Source: Hymenobacter sp. BT188
Lineage (GTDB): Bacteria > Bacteroidota > Bacteroidia > Cytophagales > Hymenobacteraceae
Direction: 5' to 3'
Assembly: GCF_014333585.1 (NCBI RefSeq)
Contig: NZ_JACSCW010000001.1
Location: 868,001-932,000 of the forward strand
Length of the DNA stretch: 64,000 bases
A program made the translations under genes and the position numbers. Under the pieces are notes generated by a model, which saw only the letters and a list, made by a program, of their open reading frames with translations, searched no databases and was not told the DNA's origin. Shown here one piece after another: positions 34,657-44,070 of this stretch (its first letter is position 1; each line of letters begins with the position of its first letter).

Positions 34657-36213
34657 TTAAATCCCGGTGAACAGCTTGGCCGATTCCCGGTATTCGGGTA
34701 CAATTACCGAGGGCCACTTCAACTCGTGGCGCATGGCCTGAGCCAGGGTGTCGGCCGCTACGGGCTCGCCGTGAACCACGAAAGCGCGCTTGGGGGGCTT
34801 TTTAAAATTGCGCAGCCAGCGCAGCAGCTCCGAGCGGTCGGCGTGGGCCGAGAAGCCGTCGAGCTCGGCTACGTGGCAGTGCACGGGCACCCATTGCCCA
34901 AACATCTTGATCTGCGGAGCGCCGTCTTGCAGGTCGCGGCCCCGGGTTCCTTCGGCCTGGTAGCCCACCAGCAAAAGCGTGTCCTGAGGCCGGGGCAGCC
35001 GATGATACAGGTGGTGAATAATGCGCCCGCCCGTGAGCATCCCGCTGGACGAGATGATGATGGCCGGACCCGTAAGCTGATTCAGGGCTTTCGACTGCTG
35101 CTGCTCGCTCACAAACGTCAGGTTCTCGAAATTAAACGGGTTGTTCTCGCCCAGCCGGTGCGCCCCGGCATGGTGCTGAAAAAGCGACGTGACGCGGATG
35201 CCCATGGGGCTGTCGACGTAGATGGGCACCGCGGGCACGCGGCCTTCCTGCCGGAGTTTTTTGAGGTAGTAAAGCAGGGTTTGGGTGCGGCCCACGGCAA
35301 AAGCCGCAATGAGCAGCACGCCGCCGCGCCCCAGCGCCTCATTCACCAGCCGGGCCAGCTCCTGCTCGGGGTCCTGAATGCGGGTGTCCCGGTCGCCGTA
35401 CGTCGATTCTACCAGCAGTACATCGGCCGTTTCAATGGGCGTTGGGTCGAATAATACGGGGTTGTCGTAGCGTCCTATGTCTCCGGAAAAAACCAGCTTT
35501 TTAGATTGCTGTAGCCCTTTTACTGTCATCTCGGCAATAGCGGAGCCCAGAATATGACCCGCGTCGCGGAACACTACCTGCACCTGATCGGTCACCTCCA
35601 CGGGCAAATCGTAGGGCACCGAACGCAGGAGAGTAAGCACTTGCCGGGCGTCGGCGATGGTGTACAGCGGCACGGCGGGGTGGTGCTTGGAGTAGCCTTT
35701 GGCGTTGGCGTACAAGGCCTCTTCTTCCTGAAGTTTGGCGGAGTCGAGCAGCATTATCTCAAGCAGATCGGCGGTGGCATCGGTGCAGAAAATTGCCCCC
35801 CGGAACCCATCACGCACCAGCCTGGGCAGGTAACCGCTATGATCGATGTGCGCGTGCGTAAGCACCACGGCCTCCAGATCGGGAACGGGCAGCGGCAGCG
35901 GCTCCCAGTTCCGCAGACGCAGCTCTTTCAGCCCCTGAAACAGCCCACAATCTATCATCAGCTGCCGCCGCTTGGGTCCTTTATCCAGGGTTAGCAGGTA
36001 TTTGGAGCCCGTAACGCAATGCGCAGCGCCCAGAAAAGTAAGGCTTACATCGAGCAGCGAATCCTCAAAGGGAATCCATGGCTCCACAATCGACTCAGCG
36101 GAGGGCGCTTCCGGCGTATCCGGGCGGGCTACCTGCGCCTTTCCACTGGAAGCAGACGGCATCAGCCAGGGTTCAAAAGAGGGAAGCGGACGAATGGGAC
36201 GTACCTGGCGCAT
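34657..36213 (-). CDS. MBL-fold/beta-CASP RNA-processing exonuclease-like hydrolase
   Basis: 518 aa. After a low-complexity leader of about 50 residues the metallo-beta-lactamase domain starts (LDVSLTFLGAAHCVTGSKYLL). Zinc motifs: THAHIDHSGYLPRL, the DAGHILGSA histidine, and a C-terminal VHGEPVAADTLAQAM. The beta-CASP insertion with DVLLVESTYGDRDTRI and SSSGMLTGGRIIHHL is typical of Ysh1/CPSF73-like nucleases. It probably cleaves RNA. An FNR-like box is centred 110 bp upstream of the start. The long N-terminal extension may mean an internal start. Confidence 0.88.
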   Translation of the reverse strand: MRQVRPIRPLPSFEPWLMPSASSGKAQVARPDTPEAPSAESIVEPWIPFEDSLLDVSLTFLGAAHCVTGSKYLLTLDKGPKRRQLMIDCGLFQGLKELRLRNWEPLPLPVPDLEAVVLTHAHIDHSGYLPRLVRDGFRGAIFCTDATADLLEIMLLDSAKLQEEEALYANAKGYSKHHPAVPLYTIADARQVLTLLRSVPYDLPVEVTDQVQVVFRDAGHILGSAIAEMTVKGLQQSKKLVFSGDIGRYDNPVLFDPTPIETADVLLVESTYGDRDTRIQDPEQELARLVNEALGRGGVLLIAAFAVGRTQTLLYYLKKLRQEGRVPAVPIYVDSPMGIRVTSLFQHHAGAHRLGENNPFNFENLTFVSEQQQSKALNQLTGPAIIISSSGMLTGGRIIHHLYHRLPRPQDTLLLVGYQAEGTRGRDLQDGAPQIKMFGQWVPVHCHVAELDGFSAHADRSELLRWLRNFKKPPKRAFVVHGEPVAADTLAQAMRHELKWPSVIVPEYRESAKLFTGI

Positions 36214-36316
36214 GGCATCTGAAAAAAAGAGTGGCTGCGAATTGGTGAGTAGAGGAGATAAGATTCTCCTGACAACATCGCTTTTACAATATATTGAAGG
36301 TTGAAACCAGAGTCTA

Positions 36317-36328
36317 TGATCTAAATCA
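36317..36328. promoter_or_regulatory. FNR/CRP-like operator TGAT-CTAA-ATCA
   Basis: Perfect palindrome (ATGAT/ATCAT), centred about 110 bp upstream of the beta-CASP nuclease start on the minus strand. Confidence 0.6.
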
Positions 36329-36399
36329 TCTACTCAGGAAATCATTGTCATATACTTCCCGCTACTGAATAAGTAACGTCTTCCAGATCAGACTACCAC

Positions 36400-36439
36400 A
36401 AAAAAAGCCCCCCAGACACATGGCTGGGGGGCTTTTTTT
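36400..36439. terminator. Perfect terminator from two facing dispersed motifs
   Basis: A 16-bp arm (36400-36415) is the exact complement of 36424-36439, with an 8-nt loop. It ends the Usp 4 transcription unit. Confidence 0.9.
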
Positions 36440-36516
36440 AGATAGTGCGTGTCTTGATAAGGAAGTCAGGTAAGCGGCCAAACCCGGCCGGACTTAAAGT
36501 CTGCGAGCCAACATTT

Positions 36517-37380
36517 TCAGGTCAGGCGCGCCATCCAGCTTGGTGTATTTGGGCCTTGTGCGGGGAGCAGCAATACCGGTATCCGGCTCTGTCGCAGCAC
36601 CTGGGCCGTGACGCTGCGGTGAAATAACTTCCCTAGAAAGCTATGCGGCCGGACTATTAGCACCAGCAAATCGGCCTGGATATCTGTCACGGCCTGCATA
36701 ATGCCTTCGGCGGGCGGAATTTTTACTTCCTCATACAGTTCCGGTTCCGTATTTGGCGGAAGCAGATGGCTCAGGCGCACATTTGCCAGGGCCCGCTGGC
36801 CCGGAAATGCCTGCTGCTCGTTCGAAGTTTCGGCGTGTAATACGATATACGTTGCCTGCCACGACGCCAGCAGCGGCGCCAGGGCCTGACTGGCTGGGTT
36901 CGGCGTAAATGGGTTAGCATCTACTGCCAAGGCTATGCGCCGCGGAACGCGGGGCGTGGGGGCAGCTTCCGGAATTACCAGCACGGGCCAATGCGTGTCG
37001 CGCAGCACGGGCAGCGCCTTATTTTGCCACAGCTGGTCCAGCAGGCTATTATCGGTGTTCATACCCATCACCAGCAGGAGCGGGTGGTAGCGTTCCACGG
37101 CCTCCGTTACCATCTCTACCTCCGCCCGGGTGGAGGCCAACACCTGCGTGGAAGCTGGCAGTTGCCGCGTCATATTCTGCAAGGCGGCGGCCATCTCGGC
37201 CTGACTGCGGTAGATTTTCGTGGCGGTCATGCTCACCAGCTCGGGGTCGGGAGCCACCTCGCGGTAATGATGCAGCAGCAGCAAGCGCGCCTGAAGTGGC
37301 TCGCTCAGCACAGCGGCATACTGGACGGCATATTCCGACGTCGCCGTCAGGTTAGCTAACACAACGATAGACGGGCTCAT
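36517..37380 (-). CDS. Universal stress protein, two Usp domains (4 of 7)
   Basis: 287 aa. Halves start SIVVLANLTATSEYAVQYAAVLS and PRRIALAVDANPFTP. C-terminal signature FLGKLFHRSVTAQVLRQSRIPVLLLP. It is 59 bp downstream of Usp 5 on the same strand and shares the upstream FNR-like box at 38541. It has about 12 extra residues at the C terminus. Confidence 0.92.
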   Translation of the reverse strand: MSPSIVVLANLTATSEYAVQYAAVLSEPLQARLLLLHHYREVAPDPELVSMTATKIYRSQAEMAAALQNMTRQLPASTQVLASTRAEVEMVTEAVERYHPLLLVMGMNTDNSLLDQLWQNKALPVLRDTHWPVLVIPEAAPTPRVPRRIALAVDANPFTPNPASQALAPLLASWQATYIVLHAETSNEQQAFPGQRALANVRLSHLLPPNTEPELYEEVKIPPAEGIMQAVTDIQADLLVLIVRPHSFLGKLFHRSVTAQVLRQSRIPVLLLPAQGPNTPSWMARLT

Positions 37381-37439
37381 ATCAGGTATATACGGCAGTA
37401 AGCGACAAGGAGCCGAAATCAGAAACGGGATTGACTGTC

Positions 37440-38261
37440 TTAATCTTTAGCGGGCAAAATCAGCAGCGGAATCGGGCTTTCCTCAATCAGCTGAGCGGTG
37501 ATGCTGGAATGAAACAAACCGCCTAACAGACTGTGACGCCGCGCTACTACCACCAGCAGATCGGCTCTTTGCTGGTTGGCCTCCTGCAAAATGCCCTTCG
37601 CAATAGAAGGATGATAGCGCTCATGCACTTTAATTTCAGGTAAAAAAGGCAGTAGGTCGGTATCCTGCATAGTGCGCCGAATAGTCGCATTATCCGGTCT
37701 CATGTGGTCGTCGTCGGTTACGTGCACCACATCCAGCGTGCCTTGAAAAGCGAGCAGCAGCCGACGCATCACATCCTGATTCTCAAACAAGTGAAAAGGC
37801 TCCCCATCGACGGCCATGACTATGCGGCGCGGTGGCATCGTATCCACCCCAATCTCCGGCACAATTAGCAGGGGATAGGGTGCGTGGCGCTGCAAATCCA
37901 TGGCGGTGCTGGTCACAATTTCCTGCGGCAGAGAGGCCGGAGCCGGCCGGCCCAACACCAACAGAAGGGGATGATGGCGCTTCACCATTTCCTGCACCGC
38001 ATCGGGCAGAAAATCATCGGAGATAGCTACCTCCGTAGGCACCGGCTGCTTGGCGGCCAACTGCTGGAGTTTGTGGGTGGTTTGCTGCTCCGCCTTCCGA
38101 GTATGACGGTTGCGGTACTCATCTGGCGAAAGCGGCTCATCCTGACGCAGGTGAAGAAGCACCAAATGCGCCTCCAGAGGCATTGCTAGCCCCGCCGCAT
38201 ACGTGAGTGCCCGATTTGAGAGGTCAAAAAAATCGGTTAAAACAACGAGTGAAGTATTCAT
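37440..38261 (-). CDS. Universal stress protein, two Usp domains (5 of 7)
   Basis: 273 aa. Halves start SLVVLTDFFDLSNRALTYAAGLA and PRRIVMAVDGEPFHLFENQD. C-terminal signature LLGGLFHSSITAQLIEESPIPLLILP. Closest by eye to Usp 3. It lies 74 bp downstream of miniprotein B, repeating the order miniprotein then Usp pair seen at 34.4-32.1 kb (there with a globin inserted). Confidence 0.92.
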   Translation of the reverse strand: MNTSLVVLTDFFDLSNRALTYAAGLAMPLEAHLVLLHLRQDEPLSPDEYRNRHTRKAEQQTTHKLQQLAAKQPVPTEVAISDDFLPDAVQEMVKRHHPLLLVLGRPAPASLPQEIVTSTAMDLQRHAPYPLLIVPEIGVDTMPPRRIVMAVDGEPFHLFENQDVMRRLLLAFQGTLDVVHVTDDDHMRPDNATIRRTMQDTDLLPFLPEIKVHERYHPSIAKGILQEANQQRADLLVVVARRHSLLGGLFHSSITAQLIEESPIPLLILPAKD

Positions 38262-38335
38262 GACGGGCAGATAGTAAGAAGGATTAGCACAGCGAATCTG
38301 GGGGGCATTTTGTCAACGCTACGTAGCGCTAGCGA

Positions 38336-38431
38336 TTAGGCCGAAGTTTTATGACTGCCGCGCAGGTAAGAGCTCGTCAGGGCCAGGACTGTAAGGAGAA
38401 AAATGGGCAGGATGAGAATGAAAGCGTTCAT
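38336..38431 (-). CDS. 31-aa single-helix miniprotein B
   Basis: ATG at 38431, stop at 38336-38338. MNAFILILPIFLLTVLALTS is one membrane helix, then a tail SYLRGSHKTSA. It is centred 116 bp after an FNR-like palindrome and directly precedes two Usp genes. Its size, topology and position match miniprotein A although the sequences differ. Not recognised. Confidence 0.5.
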   Translation of the reverse strand: MNAFILILPIFLLTVLALTSSYLRGSHKTSA

Positions 38432-38540
38432 GATGGTAGCGAAAGTGGGGCGCAGTAAGCTGGCCCCGGGTGGGAAAAACTATACTATAAACTTCCACTT
38501 TTAGAAAGCATAAAGCCATGATGTAGATTAACTTAATGGC

Positions 38541-38552
38541 TGATTTATATCA
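38541..38552. promoter_or_regulatory. FNR/CRP-like operator TGAT-TTAT-ATCA
   Basis: Perfect palindrome between divergent units: about 116 bp from miniprotein B (minus) and 96 bp from the LOG gene (plus). A weaker site TGAT-GTAG-ATTA lies at 38519-38530. Confidence 0.6.
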
Positions 38553-38642
38553 TGTTTGCCTTTCTCCCGCACACTCGTACAATGAAGCTGAGGAAGGGAG
38601 CACAACGCCGTGTTAGACACCGCCAACTTTAACTTCTCACCC

Positions 38643-39386
38643 ATGTCATCCCACACCACTTCTGCCAAGTCTGCTGGGCGGGCCGAGCGACGCTTTTTGG
38701 CTGGCCCCCGGAGCCGCCGCAGCGAGCTGCGCTTTATGTGGACGGTGGTGCGGGAGTTCGTGCGCGGCTTTCGGGTTCTGCACTTCGTGGGGCCGTGCGT
38801 ATCCGTGTTTGGCTCAGCCAGAGTAGCCGATGGCTCGCCGTTTTATGCGTTGGCCCGGGAGTTGGGCGCGGGCCTTAGCCAGCAAGGGTTTACGGTGCTT
38901 ACGGGTGGTGGGCCGGGCATTATGGAAGCAGCTAATAGGGGTGCCCGTGATGTGGGCGGGCCCTCCGTGGGTTGTAACATTGAGCTGCCCGAGGAGCAGC
39001 ATCATAATCCCTACCTAGATACGTGGCTGAGTTGTCGTTACTTTTTTGTGCGCAAAGTGCTGCTGGTCAAATACTCCTACGCCTTTGTGATCATGCCCGG
39101 CGGCCTCGGCACCCTCGATGAGCTGTTTGAAGCCCTGACGCTTATCCAAAACAAGAAGATCCTTGATTTTCCGGTGGTAGTAGTAGGCCGTGACTACTGG
39201 CAACCCCTGCTGGAGCTGCTGGCCCAAATGGAGGAGCATGGCATGATAGCGCCCGCCGATATGCGGCTGCTCACCTTCACCGACTCGGTGGAGGAAGCCT
39301 TGGCCCACATTGAGCATCACGCCGTCGTGAAATTCAAGCTGTTGCCCAGCCGCGAGCCCCGGCGCTGGTGGTGGTTTGGCGAGTAG
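38643..39386 (+). CDS. LOG-family Rossmann protein (TIGR00730 type)
   Basis: 247 aa from the ATG at 38643; the longer ORF begins with GTG. Diagnostic motifs are GGGPGIMEAANRGA and PGGLGTLDELFE, which form the nucleotide-monophosphate phosphoribohydrolase site of LOG proteins (once called lysine decarboxylases). The reaction releases a base from a nucleoside monophosphate. It is transcribed away from miniprotein B with the FNR-like box between them, linking it to the stress island. Confidence 0.92.
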   Translation: MSSHTTSAKSAGRAERRFLAGPRSRRSELRFMWTVVREFVRGFRVLHFVGPCVSVFGSARVADGSPFYALARELGAGLSQQGFTVLTGGGPGIMEAANRGARDVGGPSVGCNIELPEEQHHNPYLDTWLSCRYFFVRKVLLVKYSYAFVIMPGGLGTLDELFEALTLIQNKKILDFPVVVVGRDYWQPLLELLAQMEEHGMIAPADMRLLTFTDSVEEALAHIEHHAVVKFKLLPSREPRRWWWFGE

Positions 39387-40223
39387 CTAGTAGGAATCCA
39401 TCGAATTATAATCCAGCTCCTGAAGCTGGAATTTGGCGTAGGGCCGCGGCTGTCCATCTACTATCCAGCTCGCTTCCGCCTGCGTAGGCACCCGCACGCC
39501 GTGTATGGTTTGATACTCAGCAAAACGCCCCACCCAGGGCAAACGGACGGTGTCGCTCTGATAGCGTTCGGCTTCGCATTGTACTAGCTCATTGCGCTCA
39601 TTGAAGCGCACCAGGTACGAAATTGCCTGCCGCTGATACGTGAAAGTTAACGTAGCGGAGTACTCATCTTGGGCCGTCCAGCTAACCCGCTCGCTGGGTA
39701 GCAGGGCAGTGGGCAGCCAGGCAATTTCGCCCAGCCAGCGCAGCAGTTCTGCCTGATCGTAGCGCGGGCCGCGGCCGTACACTATAGGTACTAACCCAAA
39801 CAAACGGACCAGAAGCTGGCCGCGACCGGCCACATATTCATCGCGGGCGGAAAACAGAGAGGTGGTGCCCTGCCAGATGAAGGCCGGCGGATCGGCAATA
39901 ATGTATTCTTGCCCGGAAATTGCCCCCCAGTCACCATCCAAAGAGGTTTTGAACTGGCCAGTATGCCTCAGCCGGACGGAGCGAAGGTAGGGCTGGCCTT
40001 CGTGCAGCACGTGGCGGAAGTAGCGCTGCACCGGCGCCGGCAAATCAGCCAGCTGGGTTTCGCGGTAGATGCTGCTGGTAACGTCGGTGGAAGTGCGCAG
40101 AAGACGCCGCGCATCCTGGCGTAATTGGCGACCTACCAGGGCCCGCCCAACGCCAAACCCAGCAGCAGCGGCTACCAGAACTCCTGAGGCCAGCAACCAC
40201 GGCTTTTTATCGTTCATGCTCAT
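39387..40223 (-). CDS. DUF6544 (DUF6920)-like protein
   Basis: 278 aa with one N-terminal membrane helix (WLLASGVLVAAAAGFGVGRALV, residues 9-30). The rest resembles the DUF6544 family: LPAPVQRYFRHVL near the start, FIWQGTT and a central LVRLFGLVPIV segment, and GVRVPTQAEASWIVDG near the end. Function unknown. It converges end-to-end with the LOG gene and faces away from Usp 6. An FNR-like box lies 130 bp upstream and may serve either gene. Confidence 0.72.
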   Translation of the reverse strand: MSMNDKKPWLLASGVLVAAAAGFGVGRALVGRQLRQDARRLLRTSTDVTSSIYRETQLADLPAPVQRYFRHVLHEGQPYLRSVRLRHTGQFKTSLDGDWGAISGQEYIIADPPAFIWQGTTSLFSARDEYVAGRGQLLVRLFGLVPIVYGRGPRYDQAELLRWLGEIAWLPTALLPSERVSWTAQDEYSATLTFTYQRQAISYLVRFNERNELVQCEAERYQSDTVRLPWVGRFAEYQTIHGVRVPTQAEASWIVDGQPRPYAKFQLQELDYNSMDSY

Positions 40224-40346
40224 AACTGATCGTATTTATAAGAATGGGCTTATTTGGAAAGAGTTACTGAAAATTAGCCAAGAATATGTTCGTAAAATTA
40301 TATATATTACTCTCTCAGGTACATGACGACTATGGTGGTCATCGCA

Positions 40347-40358
40347 TGATAAAAATCA
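40347..40358. promoter_or_regulatory. FNR/CRP-like operator TGAT-AAAA-ATCA
   Basis: Perfect palindrome (ATGAT/ATCAA) centred about 91 bp upstream of Usp 6 (plus) and 130 bp upstream of the DUF6544 gene (minus). Confidence 0.6.
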
Positions 40359-40443
40359 AGAGCCCAGGCAAATGCGGCGCATAGCGATGCTGCCGGCCTG
40401 CCGATTTCTTGCCAGTAGCTTTACCCTCTAGCCGCTCCTGCTC

Positions 40444-41262
40444 ATGGTTCCTTCCCTGCTCATTCTGACCGACTTCTTTCAGGCAGCCAACCGGGCGCTG
40501 GACTACGCCACCAATCTGGCCGATCCGCTTGGGGCCCGGCTGGTGCTGCTGCACGTGCGCCGCAACTCGGTGCTGGACCCGGAAATGATGAGAGGAGAGT
40601 TGTCGAATCTTAGTCGGGAGGCTATTTCACTGGCTATGAGTAGTGTAGCGCGTCAGCTAGCCGTTCCGGTAGTGGCGGAGGTAGGCTATGGGCGCGTGGC
40701 TGCTGCCGTGGCGGATGCCGTAAGTCGGCACCATCCCGAACTAATTGTGCTGGGCCGGCCCGATTACTCCACTACCCCCGCCGAAATGGTGGAAACCACG
40801 TCTCTGGATATTCTGCGGGCCGCCCCTTACCCCATGCTGCTGGTGCCCCACACTGTTCTGAGCAGCGCGCCGCCTTCGCGCCTGCTGCTGGCGGTTGATG
40901 GTCATGCTTTCGATTTAGGAGAACATGCTGGCGTTGTACACCGGCTGCTGGCCGAACTAAGGGCTTCGCTCACCGTGCTGTACGTAGCCGCCCAATCCGA
41001 TTACGACAAAAAGCCCCCCACGACCCTGGAATCGGTGGTGCGCACCGGCCTGAAGCTGGAAGCGACGCCGATTGAAATTCGCAGCATCAGTAACCGTAAC
41101 CCTGAACAAGGCATTTTGCAGGAAGCCAATCCGAAGGAGTTTGACATGATTGTGGTCATCTCTCGGCGGCGCAACTTTCTGGGGCAGCTGTTTCACCGCA
41201 GCGTCACGGCTCAGGTGCTGATGCACAGTGAGTTGCCGGTGCTTGTGCTGCCCGCTCTCTGA
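40444..41262 (+). CDS. Universal stress protein, two Usp domains (6 of 7)
   Basis: 272 aa, the only Usp gene of the island on the plus strand. Halves start SLLILTDFFQAANRALDYATNLA and SRLLLAVDGHAFDL. C-terminal signature FLGQLFHRSVTAQVLMHSELPVLVLP. It has its own FNR-like box and precedes ppsA by 289 bp. A dispersed motif copy lies inside the gene at about 41008. Confidence 0.92.
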   Translation: MVPSLLILTDFFQAANRALDYATNLADPLGARLVLLHVRRNSVLDPEMMRGELSNLSREAISLAMSSVARQLAVPVVAEVGYGRVAAAVADAVSRHHPELIVLGRPDYSTTPAEMVETTSLDILRAAPYPMLLVPHTVLSSAPPSRLLLAVDGHAFDLGEHAGVVHRLLAELRASLTVLYVAAQSDYDKKPPTTLESVVRTGLKLEATPIEIRSISNRNPEQGILQEANPKEFDMIVVISRRRNFLGQLFHRSVTAQVLMHSELPVLVLPAL

Positions 41263-41309
41263 TAAAGTGCTCACTACCCGCAACCCAAAAGCCTGGGCTG
41301 GGCAAGAAG

Positions 41310-41321
41310 TGATGAAGATCA
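41310..41321. promoter_or_regulatory. FNR/CRP-like operator TGAT-GAAG-ATCA
   Basis: Perfect palindrome 48 bp after the Usp 6 stop, centred about 236 bp upstream of ppsA. More distant from the start codon than the other boxes, so weaker as evidence. Confidence 0.45.
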
Positions 41322-41551
41322 TGAATGGCTATGTTATTTCTCATTTTTATCAGGTGCCAGATCTAGCATTTTTGAGCTAGAAACAAGGCTTCGTAGCGTC
41401 CTGCCGGTCAGCGAAAAAGCCCCCCAGACGTGCTGCATGATCTCTGGATACCTATCTGATTTAGAATGATATGGCTAATAAATTCGTGAGGGAAGCCAGT
41501 TTTGCCTGCCGGAAGCTCAGCGAGGTTTTACCCATTTAGTACTCTATCACT

Positions 41552-43954
41552 ATGGCACAGGAAGCATACACGCGGTTCTTTCGAGAGCTGACCAACCAAA
41601 ACGTGGCGCTGGTAGGGGGGAAAAACGCCTCCCTGGGCGAGCTTTTCAACCAGCTGACGCCGAAAGGAATTAATGTGCCCAATGGGTTTGCCACAACGGC
41701 CGCCGCCTATTGGCTGTTTCTGGATGAAAATCAACTGCGCCAGCCACTTACCGCACTGCTGGCAAGCCTTGACGAGAAAGAACTGACAAACCTGCCGGCG
41801 GTAGGCACCCAGGCGCGGGCGTTGATAACGCAGGCCAAAATGCCCCCCAGCGTGGCGGAGGCCATCCGGCAGGCGTACCGCGAGCTTTCGGCGGGCCACG
41901 CTGACGGCGGTATACAGGTAGCCGTGCGCAGCAGTGCCACGGCCGAAGATCTGCCCACGGCCAGCTTTGCCGGGCAGCACGATTCATTTCTGAATGTGCA
42001 AGGCGAAGAGGCTGTGTTGCAGGCTTGTCAGAGGTGCTTTGTGTCGCTTTTCAACGACCGGGCAATCAAGTACCGGCTGCAAAATGGCTTTGATCATCTG
42101 CGCGTGGCTTTATCGGTGGGCGTGCAGACCATGGTGCGTTCTGATGTGGGCTCGGCCGGCGTGGCTTTCACCATCGAGCCGGAAACCGGCCACGCCAACC
42201 TTATCTACCTCACCGGCAGCTGGGGCCTGGGCGAAAACGTGGTGCAGGGGGCCGTGAATCCTGACGAGTTTTACCTGTTCAAACCTTCTTTGCGAAGCGG
42301 ATATCGGGCCCTGGTAACCCGCAAGCTTGGCGACAAAGCCAAGACCATGCGCTACGCCCAAACCGGCATTGAAAACTCTGACACCCCGCCCGAGAAGCGC
42401 GCTGTTTTCGTGCTGTCCGATGCCGAGGCGCAAGAACTCGGGCGCTGGTGTCTGCTCATCGAAGACCACTATGGCATGCCTATGGATATTGAGTGGGCAA
42501 AAGATGGCCTGACCAATATGCTCTACATCGTGCAGGCCCGGCCCGAAACCATTCATCATGGTAGTAAAGCGTTGCGCTTGCATGAGTACCACCTGACCCA
42601 GAAAGGGCCAGTGCTGGCGACGGGCAAGGCTGTCGGCAACCAGATTGCCACGGGCGTGGCGCGCATTATCGCCTCGCCGGCCGACGGACATCGCCTGCAG
42701 CCGGGCGAAATCCTAATTACCGACATTACCAGCCCCGACTGGAACGCTGTGCTTCGCAAGGCGGCGGTCATTGTCACGAATAAAGGCGGGCGCACCAGTC
42801 ACGCCGCTATTGTGGCGCGGGAGTTGGGTTTGTCGGCTGTGGTAGGCACGCTGAATGCCACGGAAAAAGTGCAGGATGGGCAGCTCATCACGGTTTCCTG
42901 CGCCGAGGGTGATGAAGGCCAGGTGTTTGCCGGCCAGCTAACTTGGCAGGAAACCGACATCGACCTGGAGCAGGTGGAAATTCCCCACACTAAGCCCCTA
43001 CTTATTCTGGCTGATCCGGACCGTGCCCTGCAACTTGCCCGCTATCCCAGCCAGGGCGTGGGGCTGATGCGGATGGAGTTTGTGATTAATAGCGCTATCC
43101 GCATTCACCCCATGGCGCTGGTCGATTTTGATAAGCTGCAAGACGCGCCGGCCCGTCAGGAAATTGAGCAGCTCACCGCTCATTATGCCAGCAAGCCGGA
43201 GTACTTCGTGGATAAGCTGGCCCAGGCCATCGGGTTTGTGGCGGCCGCTTTCTACCCGCGCCAGGTGATTGTGCGCCTCAGCGACTTCAAGACCAACGAG
43301 TACGCCAACCTGCTTGGCGGCCGTCAGTTTGAGCCGGAAGAAGAAAACCCCATGCTGGGTTTCCGGGGCGCCTCGCGCTACTACAGCGCGCAGTACCGCG
43401 AAGGGTTCCGGCTGGAGTGCGAAGCGCTGCGGCGCGTGCGCCTCGATTGGGGTCTGACCAACGTGAAGGTGATGGTGCCTTTCTGCCGCACCGTGGCCGA
43501 AGGCAGGCAGGTAGTGGCGCTGATGGAGAAGTTCGGTCTGAAGCGGGGCGAGCAGGGGCTGGAGGTGTACGTGATGGCTGAAATTCCCAGCAATGTTATT
43601 CTGGCTGAAGATTTTGCCGCTGTCTTTGATGGGTTCTCCATCGGCTCCAACGACCTCACCCAGCTTACCTTGGGCATCGACCGCGACTCGGCCATCGTGA
43701 GCCATCTGTTCGACGAAAACAACGAGGCCGTAACCCGCATGCTCGCTCTGGTTATTCGTGCGGCCAAAGCCTGCGGCCGCCCCATCGGGCTGTGCGGGCA
43801 GGCCCCCAGCGACTACCCCGCGTTTGCCCAGTTCCTCGTGGAGCAAGGCATTGACAGCATCTCCTTTACCCCCGATGCCCTGCTGAAGGGAATGAGCAAT
43901 ATGGTGCAGGCCGAGCAAGCCCTGCGCCACCCCGTACCGGAAGTAGGGGCGTAG
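41552..43954 (+). CDS. ppsA: Phosphoenolpyruvate synthase
   Basis: 800 aa, normal length. Converts pyruvate, ATP and water to PEP, AMP and phosphate, for gluconeogenesis. The N-terminal ATP-grasp domain starts with ALVGGKNASLGEL; the phosphohistidine domain has GGRTSHAAIVARELG with the catalytic His417; the C-terminal PEP/pyruvate barrel has GSNDLTQLTLGIDRDS and GLCGQAPSDYP with the conserved Cys near residue 748. Its place among Usp genes, with an FNR-like box upstream, suggests use during stress or low-oxygen survival. Confidence 0.96.
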   Translation: MAQEAYTRFFRELTNQNVALVGGKNASLGELFNQLTPKGINVPNGFATTAAAYWLFLDENQLRQPLTALLASLDEKELTNLPAVGTQARALITQAKMPPSVAEAIRQAYRELSAGHADGGIQVAVRSSATAEDLPTASFAGQHDSFLNVQGEEAVLQACQRCFVSLFNDRAIKYRLQNGFDHLRVALSVGVQTMVRSDVGSAGVAFTIEPETGHANLIYLTGSWGLGENVVQGAVNPDEFYLFKPSLRSGYRALVTRKLGDKAKTMRYAQTGIENSDTPPEKRAVFVLSDAEAQELGRWCLLIEDHYGMPMDIEWAKDGLTNMLYIVQARPETIHHGSKALRLHEYHLTQKGPVLATGKAVGNQIATGVARIIASPADGHRLQPGEILITDITSPDWNAVLRKAAVIVTNKGGRTSHAAIVARELGLSAVVGTLNATEKVQDGQLITVSCAEGDEGQVFAGQLTWQETDIDLEQVEIPHTKPLLILADPDRALQLARYPSQGVGLMRMEFVINSAIRIHPMALVDFDKLQDAPARQEIEQLTAHYASKPEYFVDKLAQAIGFVAAAFYPRQVIVRLSDFKTNEYANLLGGRQFEPEEENPMLGFRGASRYYSAQYREGFRLECEALRRVRLDWGLTNVKVMVPFCRTVAEGRQVVALMEKFGLKRGEQGLEVYVMAEIPSNVILAEDFAAVFDGFSIGSNDLTQLTLGIDRDSAIVSHLFDENNEAVTRMLALVIRAAKACGRPIGLCGQAPSDYPAFAQFLVEQGIDSISFTPDALLKGMSNMVQAEQALRHPVPEVGA

Positions 43955-43997
43955 GTGCCGGCTTAATGGGTCTGGGGGGCTTTTTTCAGCGCCGAAA

Positions 43998-44057
43998 GCA
44001 AAGAAGCGAGTCGAAGGTTCTGGCGCAAGTGCCGGAACCTTCGACTCGCTTCTTTGC
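43998..44057. terminator. 23-bp perfect-stem terminator between convergent genes
   Basis: Bases 43998-44020 are the exact reverse complement of 44035-44057, with a 14-nt loop. It separates ppsA from Usp 7. A dispersed motif copy precedes it at about 43972. Confidence 0.85.
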
Positions 44058-44070
44058 CCTGAATATAGCC

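Noticed and set aside
42998..43930. A 310-aa minus-strand open frame
   Set aside because: Antisense shadow of ppsA.
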